Shown here: piece by piece, positions 7,908-15,831 of the stretch
Numbering within the stretch: the stretch's first letter is position 1
Layout: every line of letters begins with the position of its first letter
DNA from: Chryseobacterium caseinilyticum
GTDB lineage: Bacteria > Bacteroidota > Bacteroidia > Flavobacteriales > Weeksellaceae
Reading direction: 5' to 3'
Assembly: GCF_014837145.1 (NCBI RefSeq)
Contig: NZ_JACYFS010000009.1
Coordinates: 1-64,000 of the forward strand
DNA length: 64,000 nt
Translations under genes and position numbers: made by a program
The notes under the pieces: model-generated
Seen by the model: only the letters and a program-made list of their open reading frames with translations
What the model was told of the DNA's origin: nothing
The model's database searches: none

Positions 7908-8229
7908 AATGTTTTTATATTTTGGTAAAGATAAAATTTATTTGATATATATTAGGTTAAGGCTAAGGTTTAGGTTTAGGTAAAAATCAGAACACTTTTA
8001 ATACTGAAGTTTGCCTGATGAATATTTTAGATGTTTGATTTTAAACTCAATAAAACTGACGATGCATAGATTCCTCCGGAATGACAAACAGAGGGTAAAT
8101 ATGACGCGTTTGCTCAATGAATATCTGCAGATATTTCCTTAACCGAACTTAACAACTTCAATATCTTAATGGTTCAATTTTTTTGATTTAAAATTATTCC
8201 TTTTATAACAGTAAATATTCATTTCAATA
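7908..8229. other. Intergenic region with hexamer run and hairpin repeat
   Basis: No gene seen. 7954-7982 is a degenerate hexamer run (GGTTAAGGCTAAGGTTTAGG), the same word family as at 3604-3633, 13656-13703 and 19701-19736. 8068-8088 is a copy of the hairpin repeat that bounds the GIY-YIG relic near 11 kb. Confidence 0.6.
8068..8088. repeat. Solitary hairpin repeat related to the GIY-YIG element ends
   Basis: AGATTCCTCCGGAATGACAA plus one more A matches the right-end repeat at 11606-11626 at 20 of 21 positions; the mismatch is in the 3-nt loop of the ATTCC/GGAAT hairpin. No nuclease gene is beside it. Confidence 0.75.
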
Positions 8230-8237
8230 TATCTTTG
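8230..8237 (+). promoter_or_regulatory. corA promoter, -7 box
   Basis: TATCTTTG matches TAnnTTTG and ends 27 nt before the corA ATG at 8265. It also covers the alternative TTG start at 8235, which argues for the downstream ATG. Confidence 0.6.
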
Positions 8238-8264
8238 TTTTTCAAATATCATTACTTTTATAGT

Positions 8265-9164
8265 ATGCCAATAGAAACCCTGTACCGAGACAAAAACTGT
8301 GAGTGGATAGACGTGGAAGCGCCGACGGAGGAAGACATGAAATACCTTCACGAGCGCTATGAAATCAACAATCTGCTTCTGGAAGATACTTTGGATCCCA
8401 ATCACCTACCCAAATACGAAGCTGACGGAAACGTGAAATTTTTCCTTTTGCGCGAAAATACCGAGCTTGAAAGAAAAAATTTAAATACCATCAGCGATAT
8501 CAGCACCAAAATCGGGATTTTTTTATTGGAAAATACGATCATCACGGTGCACAGAATGAAAGCCAAAAGTATTTCCGAGGCTAAAAAAGAGCTTGCATCC
8601 CGCCAGGAAGAATGCTCGCCGGCAAGAGTGGCACTGAAAATTGCACTGGTCCTGATGAAAAGTTTTGATGATGAAGCCATCAGCCTTTTTGAAACAATGG
8701 ACAATATCGAAAATGAAATTTTCCTTAAAAACACCAACCACACCCATCAGATCCGGAGGCTGTATAAACTTAAAAGAAAATCAGGTCTGAATTCGAGGGT
8801 TCTGACGATCTCCACGGATGCGATTGATAAATTTAAACTGCTCAACCTTCCCGATTCTGAATTTACAGACTTAAAAGACAAACACAAAGATGTTGTTGCC
8901 GATTTTGATCATCTCAATATTCAGATTACCAACTTAATTTCGATGTTTCTGGCACTGTCTGATCAGAAAGCGAATCAGGTGATGAAGGTTTTGGCAATTT
9001 ATTCAGTTTACTTTTTACCGATTACTTTTATTGCCGGTGTCTACGGGATGAATTTTGACAATATGCCCGAACTTCACACAAAACACGGTTACTTTTATAC
9101 GCTTGGCTTAATGGGAGCGATTGTGATTTGCACGTTTATTTATGCTAGGAGAAAGCAATGGTAA
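8265..9164 (+). CDS. corA: CorA-type magnesium/divalent cation transporter
   Basis: A 299-residue inner membrane channel protein for Mg2+ (also Co2+ or Ni2+ in the family). The long acidic and helical cytoplasmic part forms the N-terminal two thirds. Two transmembrane helices follow at the C terminus (about residues 245-265 and 277-294), joined by the family signature YGMNF after the first helix, with an acidic MPEL loop next to it. The protein acts as a pentamer. I chose the ATG giving MPIETLYRDKNCEW because a promoter box covers the upstream in-frame TTG. It appears monocistronic. Confidence 0.93.
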   Translation: MPIETLYRDKNCEWIDVEAPTEEDMKYLHERYEINNLLLEDTLDPNHLPKYEADGNVKFFLLRENTELERKNLNTISDISTKIGIFLLENTIITVHRMKAKSISEAKKELASRQEECSPARVALKIALVLMKSFDDEAISLFETMDNIENEIFLKNTNHTHQIRRLYKLKRKSGLNSRVLTISTDAIDKFKLLNLPDSEFTDLKDKHKDVVADFDHLNIQITNLISMFLALSDQKANQVMKVLAIYSVYFLPITFIAGVYGMNFDNMPELHTKHGYFYTLGLMGAIVICTFIYARRKQW

Positions 9165-9323
9165 TATTTCACGCAGATTTAGGAGATAATGCAGATTTTT
9201 TTCATTCATTAATCTGCACAATCAGATCAATCCACGAGAGAACATAAAACTCAGAATCTTTTTAAAAGTGATTCTGGTTGCTGCACCTTTCAATGACATC
9301 AACCAAAAACACCACACCAAATC
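9165..9323. other. Intergenic gap with CAGATT words and a hairpin
   Basis: Holds repeated CAGATT words (ACGCAGATTTAGGAGATAAT, then TGCAGATTT) and a hairpin CAGAATC / GATTCTG at 9252-9276 with an 11-nt loop that might end corA transcription, although no T-tract follows it closely. No gene seen. Confidence 0.45.
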
Positions 9324-10919
9324 ATGAAACCCGAAATTTTAAATCAAATTTTAGCCGATGAAACGCTTTCGGCAGAATCCAAAGAAAAACTCAAGGCACT
9401 ACACGGAATTATCTCAGAAAAAGAGTTTTCAGACCTCTTGGATGCCAACGGAAATCAGTATGTGGAATTTGTGCAGGAAGGTGGCGGTGTGTGGGGAAGC
9501 GCACTGGTAGGTTACCTTTACGGACTTGAAATCTTCGGAATCCGCTTTCTGAAAGTGGCAGGAACGAGTGCAGGAGCCATCAACACCATGCTGATTGCAG
9601 CATGTAAAAATAAAGAAGACGCCAAAAGTGACGTCATCAAAGACATCCTTTTCAACTGGAATTTCGCTGATTTTATGGATGGCAAAGATTATGTGAAAAC
9701 GACCATCCACTCGATTCTGAACAACAAACATTTCCTCCAGACCAATTTTATTTTAGCCGGAATTATGATGCTGGCACTTGTAATTGCTCCGTTTGCCATA
9801 CCTACCGGAAGTATTCTGTATACTAAACTTCTGTTTTTAATTCCCATTATTCCTTTAATCATCGCCTTTCTCTATATCCGAAAACTGTATCGTGATTTTA
9901 AAAAAAACAACAGCGGCCTCAATCCGGGAAATACTTTTCTTGAAAAAATGACCGACGTTCTGAAAGCTTTCGGGATCAAAACCGTTGCCGACCTCAACAG
10001 AAAATTTTCGCAGAAAGAGGAAAATTTAAATTTGAACTATCGCCATGGTAACCATTCAGAATATTATGATCTGGCTCTTGAAAGCATTGAAAAGATAAAA
10101 GCTGATCATACGAAAACCGAAAATCACATCGACGAAACCCGCTACAGACTGTTTTTCGAGAGTGTGAAAAACAATGATTACTACAAAACCAATCCTTTCT
10201 ATCTTTTAAAATCTGAATATGTAGTAATTACCACCGACATCAGTGCCAAAATAAAGGTCGAACTTCCAAGAATGGCCAATCTCTACTGGTCGGAAGAGGA
10301 GCTGAAAAGAAGCAGTCCGGCAGAATTTGTGCGGGCCTCGATGTCGGTTCCGTTTTTCTTTGAGCCGATGCAGAAAATCATCAACGGCAAAGACGATTCG
10401 GTACAATACGCATGGAAATACTGGCTCAACATGTCCCCCGAAGATATCTACCCTACAGGAATTTTCATAGATGGCGGAAGTCTTTCCAACTTTCCTGTTG
10501 ATCTTTTTCACAACAACGATGTTTTCTACCCAAGACTCCCGATTTTTGGAGTGAAACTCACCAGCGATTCCGACATGCTGACCGACAAACAACACACTTC
10601 AGACGAAATTCTGAAAACTCCCCTTTCCTTTGCCGGAAATATCATCAGCACGATGAAAGGTTTTAATGATAAAGCATTTCTCAGCAAATACAGTTTCTAC
10701 GAAATCTACAGCATCCAAAACGTGAATTGCGGCAAAAGCAACTGGCTGAATTTCTTTATGGAAAAAGAAGAAAAAGAAGATCTCTACAACCGCGGTTTTC
10801 AGGCAGCTCTCAATTTCCTCAACCGCTTCGACTGGGAAAAATACAAGTATGAAAGGATGATTGTTTCGATGAAGGAGAAAAAGATTATTAAGGAGGAAGA
10901 TACGCCGACGGTGGGGTGA
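9324..10919 (+). CDS. Patatin-like phospholipase with internal membrane hairpin
   Basis: A 531-residue protein with the patatin Ser-Asp dyad: the oxyanion loop EGGGVWGSALVGYLYG (about residues 52-67), nucleophile motif GTSAG with Ser82, and DGGSLSNFP with Asp383. Such enzymes hydrolyse acyl ester bonds in phospholipids or neutral lipids. Two strongly hydrophobic stretches (about residues 141-160 and 166-186) sit between the two catalytic elements and look like a transmembrane hairpin, so the enzyme is probably anchored in the inner membrane. There is no signal peptide. An in-frame run of acidic and basic residues follows the hairpin. Substrate is unknown. Confidence 0.85.
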   Translation: MKPEILNQILADETLSAESKEKLKALHGIISEKEFSDLLDANGNQYVEFVQEGGGVWGSALVGYLYGLEIFGIRFLKVAGTSAGAINTMLIAACKNKEDAKSDVIKDILFNWNFADFMDGKDYVKTTIHSILNNKHFLQTNFILAGIMMLALVIAPFAIPTGSILYTKLLFLIPIIPLIIAFLYIRKLYRDFKKNNSGLNPGNTFLEKMTDVLKAFGIKTVADLNRKFSQKEENLNLNYRHGNHSEYYDLALESIEKIKADHTKTENHIDETRYRLFFESVKNNDYYKTNPFYLLKSEYVVITTDISAKIKVELPRMANLYWSEEELKRSSPAEFVRASMSVPFFFEPMQKIINGKDDSVQYAWKYWLNMSPEDIYPTGIFIDGGSLSNFPVDLFHNNDVFYPRLPIFGVKLTSDSDMLTDKQHTSDEILKTPLSFAGNIISTMKGFNDKAFLSKYSFYEIYSIQNVNCGKSNWLNFFMEKEEKEDLYNRGFQAALNFLNRFDWEKYKYERMIVSMKEKKIIKEEDTPTVG

Positions 10920-11039
10920 GTTGGGTTGGAGGGCTTGGATACTTGCAAACAAGAGTCATATTTTTGATATTGGAATTTCAATTTTTTATTTTTAACATGA
11001 ATATTTTTGTAAATAATCTCACAAAAAATCAACAGTCAC

Positions 11040-11626
11040 TTTGTCATTCCGTAGGAATCTCAGCAATTTATTTAATTATACACAAATGATAGAATTCACA
11101 GAAGGAATTTATACTTTTTATGTATACATCTTAACCAACAAAAGAAAAACTGTACTCTACACTGGCGTGACAAATGATTTACGCAGAAGATTATACGATC
11201 ATTCTAAAAAAATTAATCCCAATAGTTTTACAGCAAGATATAATGTTGAATACTTGATTTATTACGAAAAATTGGATGGATTCAACAAGCTATAGAAGGT
11301 GAAAAAGAAATAAAAAACTATCCGCGAAGTAACTATAAGATATCTTAATCCGAATATGAATTTTCTAAATTATCTGTTTGAAAATATTGTGTGAATACTT
11401 TCTTAGATTACTGAGAAAATACAAGAATATATTCATATAGTCGACACATACATTTCGACTAAGTTAATGTTAGAAAATTTATTATCCATCTTTTATTTCA
11501 GATCAAAAACAGATACAGTACATGATATTTGCTATCATAAATAGTTTTAAAAACATCAACATTTTTGACCACATACCCAACCAAATAATGTGGCTAATAC
11601 CGTTTAGATTCCTACGGAATGACAAA
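11040..11626. mobile_element. Putative 587-bp element: GIY-YIG relic between perfect 21-bp inverted repeats
   Basis: The ends, 11040-11060 and 11606-11626, are exact reverse complements over 21 bp (right end AGATTCCTACGGAATGACAA plus A). Each contains the small hairpin ATTCC/GGAAT. Inside is a decayed GIY-YIG nuclease gene that starts just after the left repeat, followed by about 210 bp without coding sense. A 20/21 copy of the end repeat stands alone at 8068-8088. No target-site duplication is obvious next to the ends. Mobility is inferred, not shown. Confidence 0.5.
11086..11394 (+). pseudogene. GIY-YIG nuclease domain protein, frameshifted
   Basis: Frame 1 from the ATG at 11086 gives GIYTFYVYILTNKRKTVLYT followed by GVTNDLRRRLYDHSKK, a clear single-domain GIY-YIG (UvrC N-terminal-like) protein with the catalytic Arg in the RRR segment. 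It runs off near 11280 and stops at 11295. The next frame continues with WIQQAIEGEKEIKNYPRSNYKIS, the usual domain end containing the metal-binding Glu. A third frame gives LNPNMNFLNYLFENIV, the usual tail, ending at 11394. So two frameshifts split an ancestral protein of about 100 residues. The ORF is also open upstream to a TTG inside the left inverted repeat. Confidence 0.8.
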
Positions 11627-11661
11627 CAATTTTTCCTATTTTCGTTTTACACCTATAAAAA
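11395..11661. other. Gap between GIY-YIG relic and FAD oxidoreductase gene
   Basis: AT-rich sequence without a coding frame. It holds the right inverted repeat (11606-11626) and the promoter of the next gene. Confidence 0.6.
11637..11644 (+). promoter_or_regulatory. Candidate -7 box for the FAD oxidoreductase gene
   Basis: TATTTTCG differs from TAnnTTTG at one position and lies 17 nt before the ATG. It is 10 bp beyond the right end of the GIY-YIG element. Confidence 0.4.
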
Positions 11662-13131
11662 ATGACAAAAAAGCACCTTTTTATTATTGCAATTGTTGCG
11701 GTCCTGATATTCCTTTCAGTTCCCATCATTCATGTCCTTAAAACAAAATGGAATGAATCTGATGAGAAAATCATTAGTCCAAAAGGTTTTACCAACGATG
11801 CAAGTCAACTGAATCTTACGGAAATAGACACTCTAATCGTAGTTCCAAATAATAAAAAAGAGATTCAAAATCAGCTGAAGCTTGTTCTTCGCTATGCCAA
11901 AGAAAAGAATCTGAAAATTTCGATTGCAGGAGCCCAACACAGCATGGGCGGACATTCTATTTATCCCAACGGAATTCTTTTGAATATGCTTGCTTATAAA
12001 CAGATGGAATTGGATGAAAAAAATAATATTCTGACGATTGGTTCGGGTGCTTTATGGGAAGATGCCATTAATTATTTAGATAAATTCGGTAAATCTATTT
12101 CCGTGATGCAGGCTTTCAGTTCATTTTCCATTGGTGGTTCTTTAAGTGTGAACGGTCATGGATGGCAAAAAAATCTTCCGCCCGTTTCCTCAAGTGTTAT
12201 TTCTTTTACTCTGATGAATGCAGACGGCGAAATCATCAATTGCAGCAGAGAAGAAAATCCAGAATTATTTAAACTGGTAATCGGTGGCTATGGGCTTTTC
12301 GGAATTATTTTGGATGTGAGGTTAAAAGTCGTTGATAATATTGCTCTACATTACAAATCTGCTGCAATGAATTCTGAAGACTATGTTGCTCAGTATCAAA
12401 AAATAATTACAGATAACAATAATGTAAATCTTGTTTTTGGGAGACTGAGAATTTCTGACAAGAAATTTTTAGAAGAATCCACTATTATTTATTTTGAAAA
12501 ATCAGATGAAAAACCGCTTTCACTCGAGAAACAAAGATCAAAAAATAAAGAAGTAAGACGTGTCGTTTTCAGAAGTACAGTCAACAGCGAATACGGAAAA
12601 AGACTTCGCTGGGATTTGGAAACAGGGATGAATTCGATTTTAAACAATACAGTTCTCACCCGAAATGAATTGTTGAACGGCCACGTTTCGCTGATTGAAA
12701 ATAAAGATCCCAATTCGACAGATCTTCTTCATGAATATTTTATCCCTGACAGAAATTTTAATCAGTTTATAAAAGATATAAAACCGATCCTGAAAGATTC
12801 CGGAATAGATTTATTAAATATCACCATCCGTGCTGTAGACAGGGATGCAGATGCCTACATGAATTATGCTAGAGAGCATGTTTTCGGATTTGTTTTACTG
12901 TTCAATCAAAAGAAAACGGAAAAACAGGAAAACGCAATGAAAGCACTGACCAATAAACTGGTGGACGTCACGATTAAAAACGAAGGAACCTTCTATCTTC
13001 CCTACCGTTTACACATTGATAAAATGAAAATGAGAAAAGCGTATCCACAATCTGATTCTTTCTTTGAATTAAAAAGAAAATATGATCCACAGGAAATTTT
13101 TGAGAATAAATTTTACCTTTATTACAAATAA
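11662..13131 (+). CDS. FAD-binding oxidoreductase, aldonolactone oxidase-like
   Basis: A 489-residue protein with an N-terminal membrane anchor or signal (residues about 5-25), then a PCMH-type FAD domain (VVPNNKKEIQNQLKLVLRYAK, GAQHSMGGHS, GSGALWEDAINYL, FSIGGSLSVNGHG, GGYGLFGIILDVRL). The His in GAQHS sits where related oxidases such as aldonolactone oxidases attach FAD covalently. The C-terminal half ends in HIDKMKMRKAYPQSDSFFEL and YDPQEIFENKFY, typical of this family. It likely oxidises a sugar lactone or alcohol at the membrane; substrate and acceptor are not evident. The 122-residue gene downstream is 51 bp away and may share the transcript. Confidence 0.85.
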   Translation: MTKKHLFIIAIVAVLIFLSVPIIHVLKTKWNESDEKIISPKGFTNDASQLNLTEIDTLIVVPNNKKEIQNQLKLVLRYAKEKNLKISIAGAQHSMGGHSIYPNGILLNMLAYKQMELDEKNNILTIGSGALWEDAINYLDKFGKSISVMQAFSSFSIGGSLSVNGHGWQKNLPPVSSSVISFTLMNADGEIINCSREENPELFKLVIGGYGLFGIILDVRLKVVDNIALHYKSAAMNSEDYVAQYQKIITDNNNVNLVFGRLRISDKKFLEESTIIYFEKSDEKPLSLEKQRSKNKEVRRVVFRSTVNSEYGKRLRWDLETGMNSILNNTVLTRNELLNGHVSLIENKDPNSTDLLHEYFIPDRNFNQFIKDIKPILKDSGIDLLNITIRAVDRDADAYMNYAREHVFGFVLLFNQKKTEKQENAMKALTNKLVDVTIKNEGTFYLPYRLHIDKMKMRKAYPQSDSFFELKRKYDPQEIFENKFYLYYK

Positions 13132-13182
13132 AAGTTTTCTATACAACTAAAAAGTTTTCTAAGATTAAAATTCGAACGATAC

Positions 13183-13551
13183 ATGACCACAAAAATAAAC
13201 CTCAGAGAATCTCTCAACCTACCCAATTCAGAAGCAACCACACCCACTGAAATTTTTCAAAATCAAGCCCTGCGTCCCATTCTGAAATTGCAGAACGACT
13301 TGTACATTTCACTGTTTAGCAGCTACGCTATCCGTCAGAATTCAGATTTTAATGCGCTCTCTTCCGCGAAAAAAGCCGTGATGATCGAGCAGAGTCTTCA
13401 GAAAGACAACGTTTTGAAAAATACTTTCATCGGAATGACGATTGGAATGTTTACTGTTGAAGAAATGGAAGTTTATATTTCAGACAGCAAGGTTTTTAAT
13501 AAAAGAATTGTTGCGATGTTGATTGAAAGGTTGAAAAGTCAGATTGCCTAA
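13183..13551 (+). CDS. Conserved hypothetical protein, 122 aa
   Basis: A small soluble, probably helical protein with no signal peptide or membrane segment. The composition is ordinary coding, and helical segments such as NQALRPILKLQNDLYISLFSSY and SSAKKAVMIEQSLQKD look like a compact helical bundle. I do not recognise a characterised domain, though I believe related proteins occur in other flavobacteria. It follows the FAD oxidoreductase gene on the same strand and could be co-transcribed. No function is proposed. Confidence 0.75.
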   Translation: MTTKINLRESLNLPNSEATTPTEIFQNQALRPILKLQNDLYISLFSSYAIRQNSDFNALSSAKKAVMIEQSLQKDNVLKNTFIGMTIGMFTVEEMEVYISDSKVFNKRIVAMLIERLKSQIA

Positions 13552-13581
13552 TGGTTAATTATTTAATCGATCACTTAGGTT

Positions 13582-13630
13582 TTGGCTAAAGCCAATTTAC
13601 CTCAATATGCATAAATGGGCTAAAGCCCAT
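13582..13630. repeat. Paired TAAA-loop hairpins
   Basis: TTGGC-TAAA-GCCAA (13582-13595) and ATGGGC-TAAA-GCCCAT (13615-13630) are two perfect hairpins with the same loop, about 33 bp apart. They may end transcription of the 122-aa gene, but there is no T-tract. I recall GGCTAAAGCC hairpins as frequent in flavobacterial intergenic DNA. Confidence 0.65.
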
Positions 13631-13655
13631 TCCTATTGAATAATTATAGCGACGC

Positions 13656-13703
13656 AACCTTAACCTTAACCTTAACCTTAACCTTAACCTTAACCTTAAC
13701 CTA
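13656..13703. repeat. AACCTT hexamer tract, 8 units
   Basis: Eight tandem copies (the last reads AACCTA) run directly into the stop codon of tag, whose TAG is the complement of the final CTA (13701-13703). Degenerate versions of the same word in the other orientation occur at 3604-3633, 7954-7982 and 19701-19736. Confidence 0.85.
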
Positions 13704-14252
13704 CTCAACAAGCCACATCGGTTTCTCTTTCAAAATTTTCTTGTTTATTTCGCAACCCTCCGCATGAGCACCTTTCAGATAGCCAATGCTCATCAAAAAT
13801 TCATTCACGATTTCGCCACCGGTGAATTTGAACGTTTTTTTGAAGAGCTTCATCCATTCTTCTAAAGTTTTTGGGTGATGATGCTCGAGCCATTTTTCGA
13901 ACGTGCCAAATTCTTTTTGAAGTTCAATGATGGTTTTTGCATTTTCTATCGCAGCATTCACCTTCAGTTTATTTCTGATAATTCCGGGATCTGCGAGTAA
14001 CCGTGCACGGTCTTCTTCGCTGTAAGCGGCTACTTTTTGAATATCAAAATTGTCGTAGGCATTTCTGAAACCTTCTTCTTTTTTAAGGATGGTTTCCCAG
14101 CTCAGACCTGCCTGATTGATTTCCATAACCAATCTTCCAAACAATTCGTTGTCATTATGAATCGGGAAACCATAATGATTATCGTGGTAATTTTTGTGAA
14201 GTTCTTTACGGCTTTCGGGCTGCATTCTTTCGATGGCTGAACAGTAACTCAT
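13701..14252 (-). CDS. tag: DNA-3-methyladenine glycosylase I
   Basis: A 183-residue base-excision repair enzyme that removes 3-methyladenine from alkylated DNA. The HhH-type fold is recognisable from YHDNHYGFPIHNDNELFGRLVMEINQAGLSWETIL and the conserved helical end. The family's zinc snap is complete: Cys4 near the N terminus, His in HYG, and His and Cys in HAEGC near the C terminus. Its start overlaps the end of the upstream MazG-like gene by 4 bp, so the two are translationally coupled. The stop codon lies inside the AACCTT tract. Confidence 0.95.
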   Translation of the reverse strand: MSYCSAIERMQPESRKELHKNYHDNHYGFPIHNDNELFGRLVMEINQAGLSWETILKKEEGFRNAYDNFDIQKVAAYSEEDRARLLADPGIIRNKLKVNAAIENAKTIIELQKEFGTFEKWLEHHHPKTLEEWMKLFKKTFKFTGGEIVNEFLMSIGYLKGAHAEGCEINKKILKEKPMWLVE

Positions 14253-14569
14253 GAGAAGAGGTTTTCAGTTTTGGTTAAAAATTGATCTAAAGCTTCTTTG
14301 ATGTCAATTCCCGTGCGGTCAGCAAGTACAATCAGCCACCAGATGTTTTCGCCTAATTTATGTTCCAGTTCTTCAGCGGAATTCTTTTTTGGCCATGCTG
14401 TTTCGTGAGACATTACGTCTCTGCCAACCAGTCCGGCATCTGTAAGATAAGCCAGAGCATCCTGTTCCAAAGTCCATTCTTTTCCATTTTGCTGAACTTC
14501 CAGTTCGTGGTATTTTTTTCTGATCGCCAAAGAGCGTTCTATGATTTTGTCGAAATTATCTTGATCCAT
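14249..14569 (-). CDS. MazG-like nucleotide pyrophosphohydrolase family protein
   Basis: A 106-residue all-helical protein. The segment EELEHKLGENIWWLIVLADRTGIDIKEAL has the E..E..D arrangement with following GIDI helix seen in MazG-like NTP pyrophosphohydrolases, which bind Mg2+ through these acids. The N-terminal part (WTLEQDALAYLTDAGLVGRDVM) is less typical. A role in clearing damaged or excess nucleotides is plausible and fits its coupling to the repair gene tag (4-bp overlap). A TATCTTTA box about 20 bp upstream resembles a -7 element. Confidence 0.7.
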   Translation of the reverse strand: MDQDNFDKIIERSLAIRKKYHELEVQQNGKEWTLEQDALAYLTDAGLVGRDVMSHETAWPKKNSAEELEHKLGENIWWLIVLADRTGIDIKEALDQFLTKTENLFS

Positions 14570-14795
14570 ATTTGAATTTTAGGGAATAAAGATAATACAA
14601 ACTGCTGACAACTGCCTGTCAGGAGATTCTTATTCTTTTTGGTTGTACAAAATTGATCAAAATTACTTCCCTAACCCTGAAGGCAGTAACAAAAATCAAT
14701 TTTAATATAACTTTTCCTCTTCAAGACTGAATAAAGAATCCCAAAGTTTCAGGACATTTTTTTTCGTAGAAGATTAAATTACAGCCAAAATTCTT

Positions 14796-15695
14796 TTAAA
14801 CAGCAGCCTCAGTTTTTAACCTGAAAATCTCCTTCGCATTAAAAATTATAACCGCTAAAAATATAATCGAATTAGATACAATCTGCAAACCTCCGAGCGC
14901 CTCGTTGTAGACTGCACCCGCCAGAATAAAGGCAATGATTGGGTTAATATTCAGGATCATTCCCACTTTAGAAGAAGCAATTCCTGATAAAGCGTACAAG
15001 TTTAAAAGTAACGGCACAATAGTGTACATCACCGCAATGATTTCGATGTAGAGATAAAACTTAAAATCCGTCGGCACCGGTCCTGAGTATGTCGGGAAAA
15101 ACGGAAGTAGGATGAGAGCTGATAAAATCATGTGGAAATTAAGCACCAGAAATTTATCAAATTTAGAATTCACAGACTGGATAATGAGGTAGCAGGCATA
15201 AGTAGAACCTATAAGCGTGCTGTAAACCATATCTAAAAGATTGGCGTACGATAATAAAATGCATCCTGCCGCACTTAAAATCACTGAAATCCATTGAAGT
15301 TTGCTGAGTTTTTCGCGGAGAATAAGAAAGGCTAAAATGGTAGTGATAATCGGGCAAACCAAATAAGCAACAGAAGTTGCACGCACGCTGATATGATTCA
15401 TCACATAAATAAATGAAAACCAGTTTCCGGTGAGCAAAATGCTGCTCAGAATATTCAAGCCGACAATTTTCCGTTTATCCTTTGGAATTAAAGTTTTAAA
15501 ATAATTTACATTATTCCTCAACTTTACCTTTCGAAATAGCACCGTCACCAAAGTCATAATAACCGCACAGCTAAACACCCTGTAAAAAAGAATATCCAAT
15601 GAAGGATATGAATGCAGTGGCTTTAAAACCAGACTGAATGTTCCCCATAAAGAGAAGGCAGTGATGGCGGCGATATAGTATTTCAGATTGTTCAA
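14796..15695 (-). CDS. EamA/DMT family transporter
   Basis: A 299-residue inner membrane protein with about ten hydrophobic helices arranged as two EamA repeats of five; the second begins near IGSTYACYLIIQSV. Landmarks are AFSLWGTFSLVLKPL at the start and PIITTILAFLILREKLSKLQWISVILSAAG at the end of repeat 1. The RarD-like sequence suggests export of small metabolites such as amino acids, but the substrate cannot be read from sequence. A -7 box TATCTTTG lies at 15730-15737. It is monocistronic. Confidence 0.85.
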   Translation of the reverse strand: MNNLKYYIAAITAFSLWGTFSLVLKPLHSYPSLDILFYRVFSCAVIMTLVTVLFRKVKLRNNVNYFKTLIPKDKRKIVGLNILSSILLTGNWFSFIYVMNHISVRATSVAYLVCPIITTILAFLILREKLSKLQWISVILSAAGCILLSYANLLDMVYSTLIGSTYACYLIIQSVNSKFDKFLVLNFHMILSALILLPFFPTYSGPVPTDFKFYLYIEIIAVMYTIVPLLLNLYALSGIASSKVGMILNINPIIAFILAGAVYNEALGGLQIVSNSIIFLAVIIFNAKEIFRLKTEAAV

Positions 15696-15729
15696 TGTAA
15701 AGCTTCGTTTTTATTGCTTAAAAGCGAGG

Positions 15730-15737
15730 CAAAGATA
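15730..15737 (-). promoter_or_regulatory. EamA gene promoter, -7 box
   Basis: TATCTTTG on the minus strand matches the consensus and ends 34 nt before the start codon. Confidence 0.55.
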
Positions 15738-15831
15738 GGGAATCCTCTAAATTTTATGGCTGAAAATTAATAGGGTTGAAAAGATTATTTCGTAAATTTA
15801 AATCACGAAAAAACCACCAAAACAAATTATT

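Noticed and set aside
10599..10952. Minus-strand open frame in the patatin gene
   Set aside because: It is a shadow of the real plus-strand frame; it contains runs of Phe that mirror Lys-Glu codons and shows no family resemblance.
11041..11085. TTG start of the GIY-YIG frame inside the inverted repeat
   Set aside because: The added residues derive from the repeat itself; the family start matches the ATG at 11086. It remains possible that the repeat was once translated.
11395..11605. Second gene inside the GIY-YIG element
   Set aside because: Stops in all frames and no coding composition; only AT-rich sequence.
13656..13703. Phase-variable contingency locus in tag
   Set aside because: The tract is at and after the stop codon, and a hexamer change keeps frame, so it cannot switch the gene on and off.
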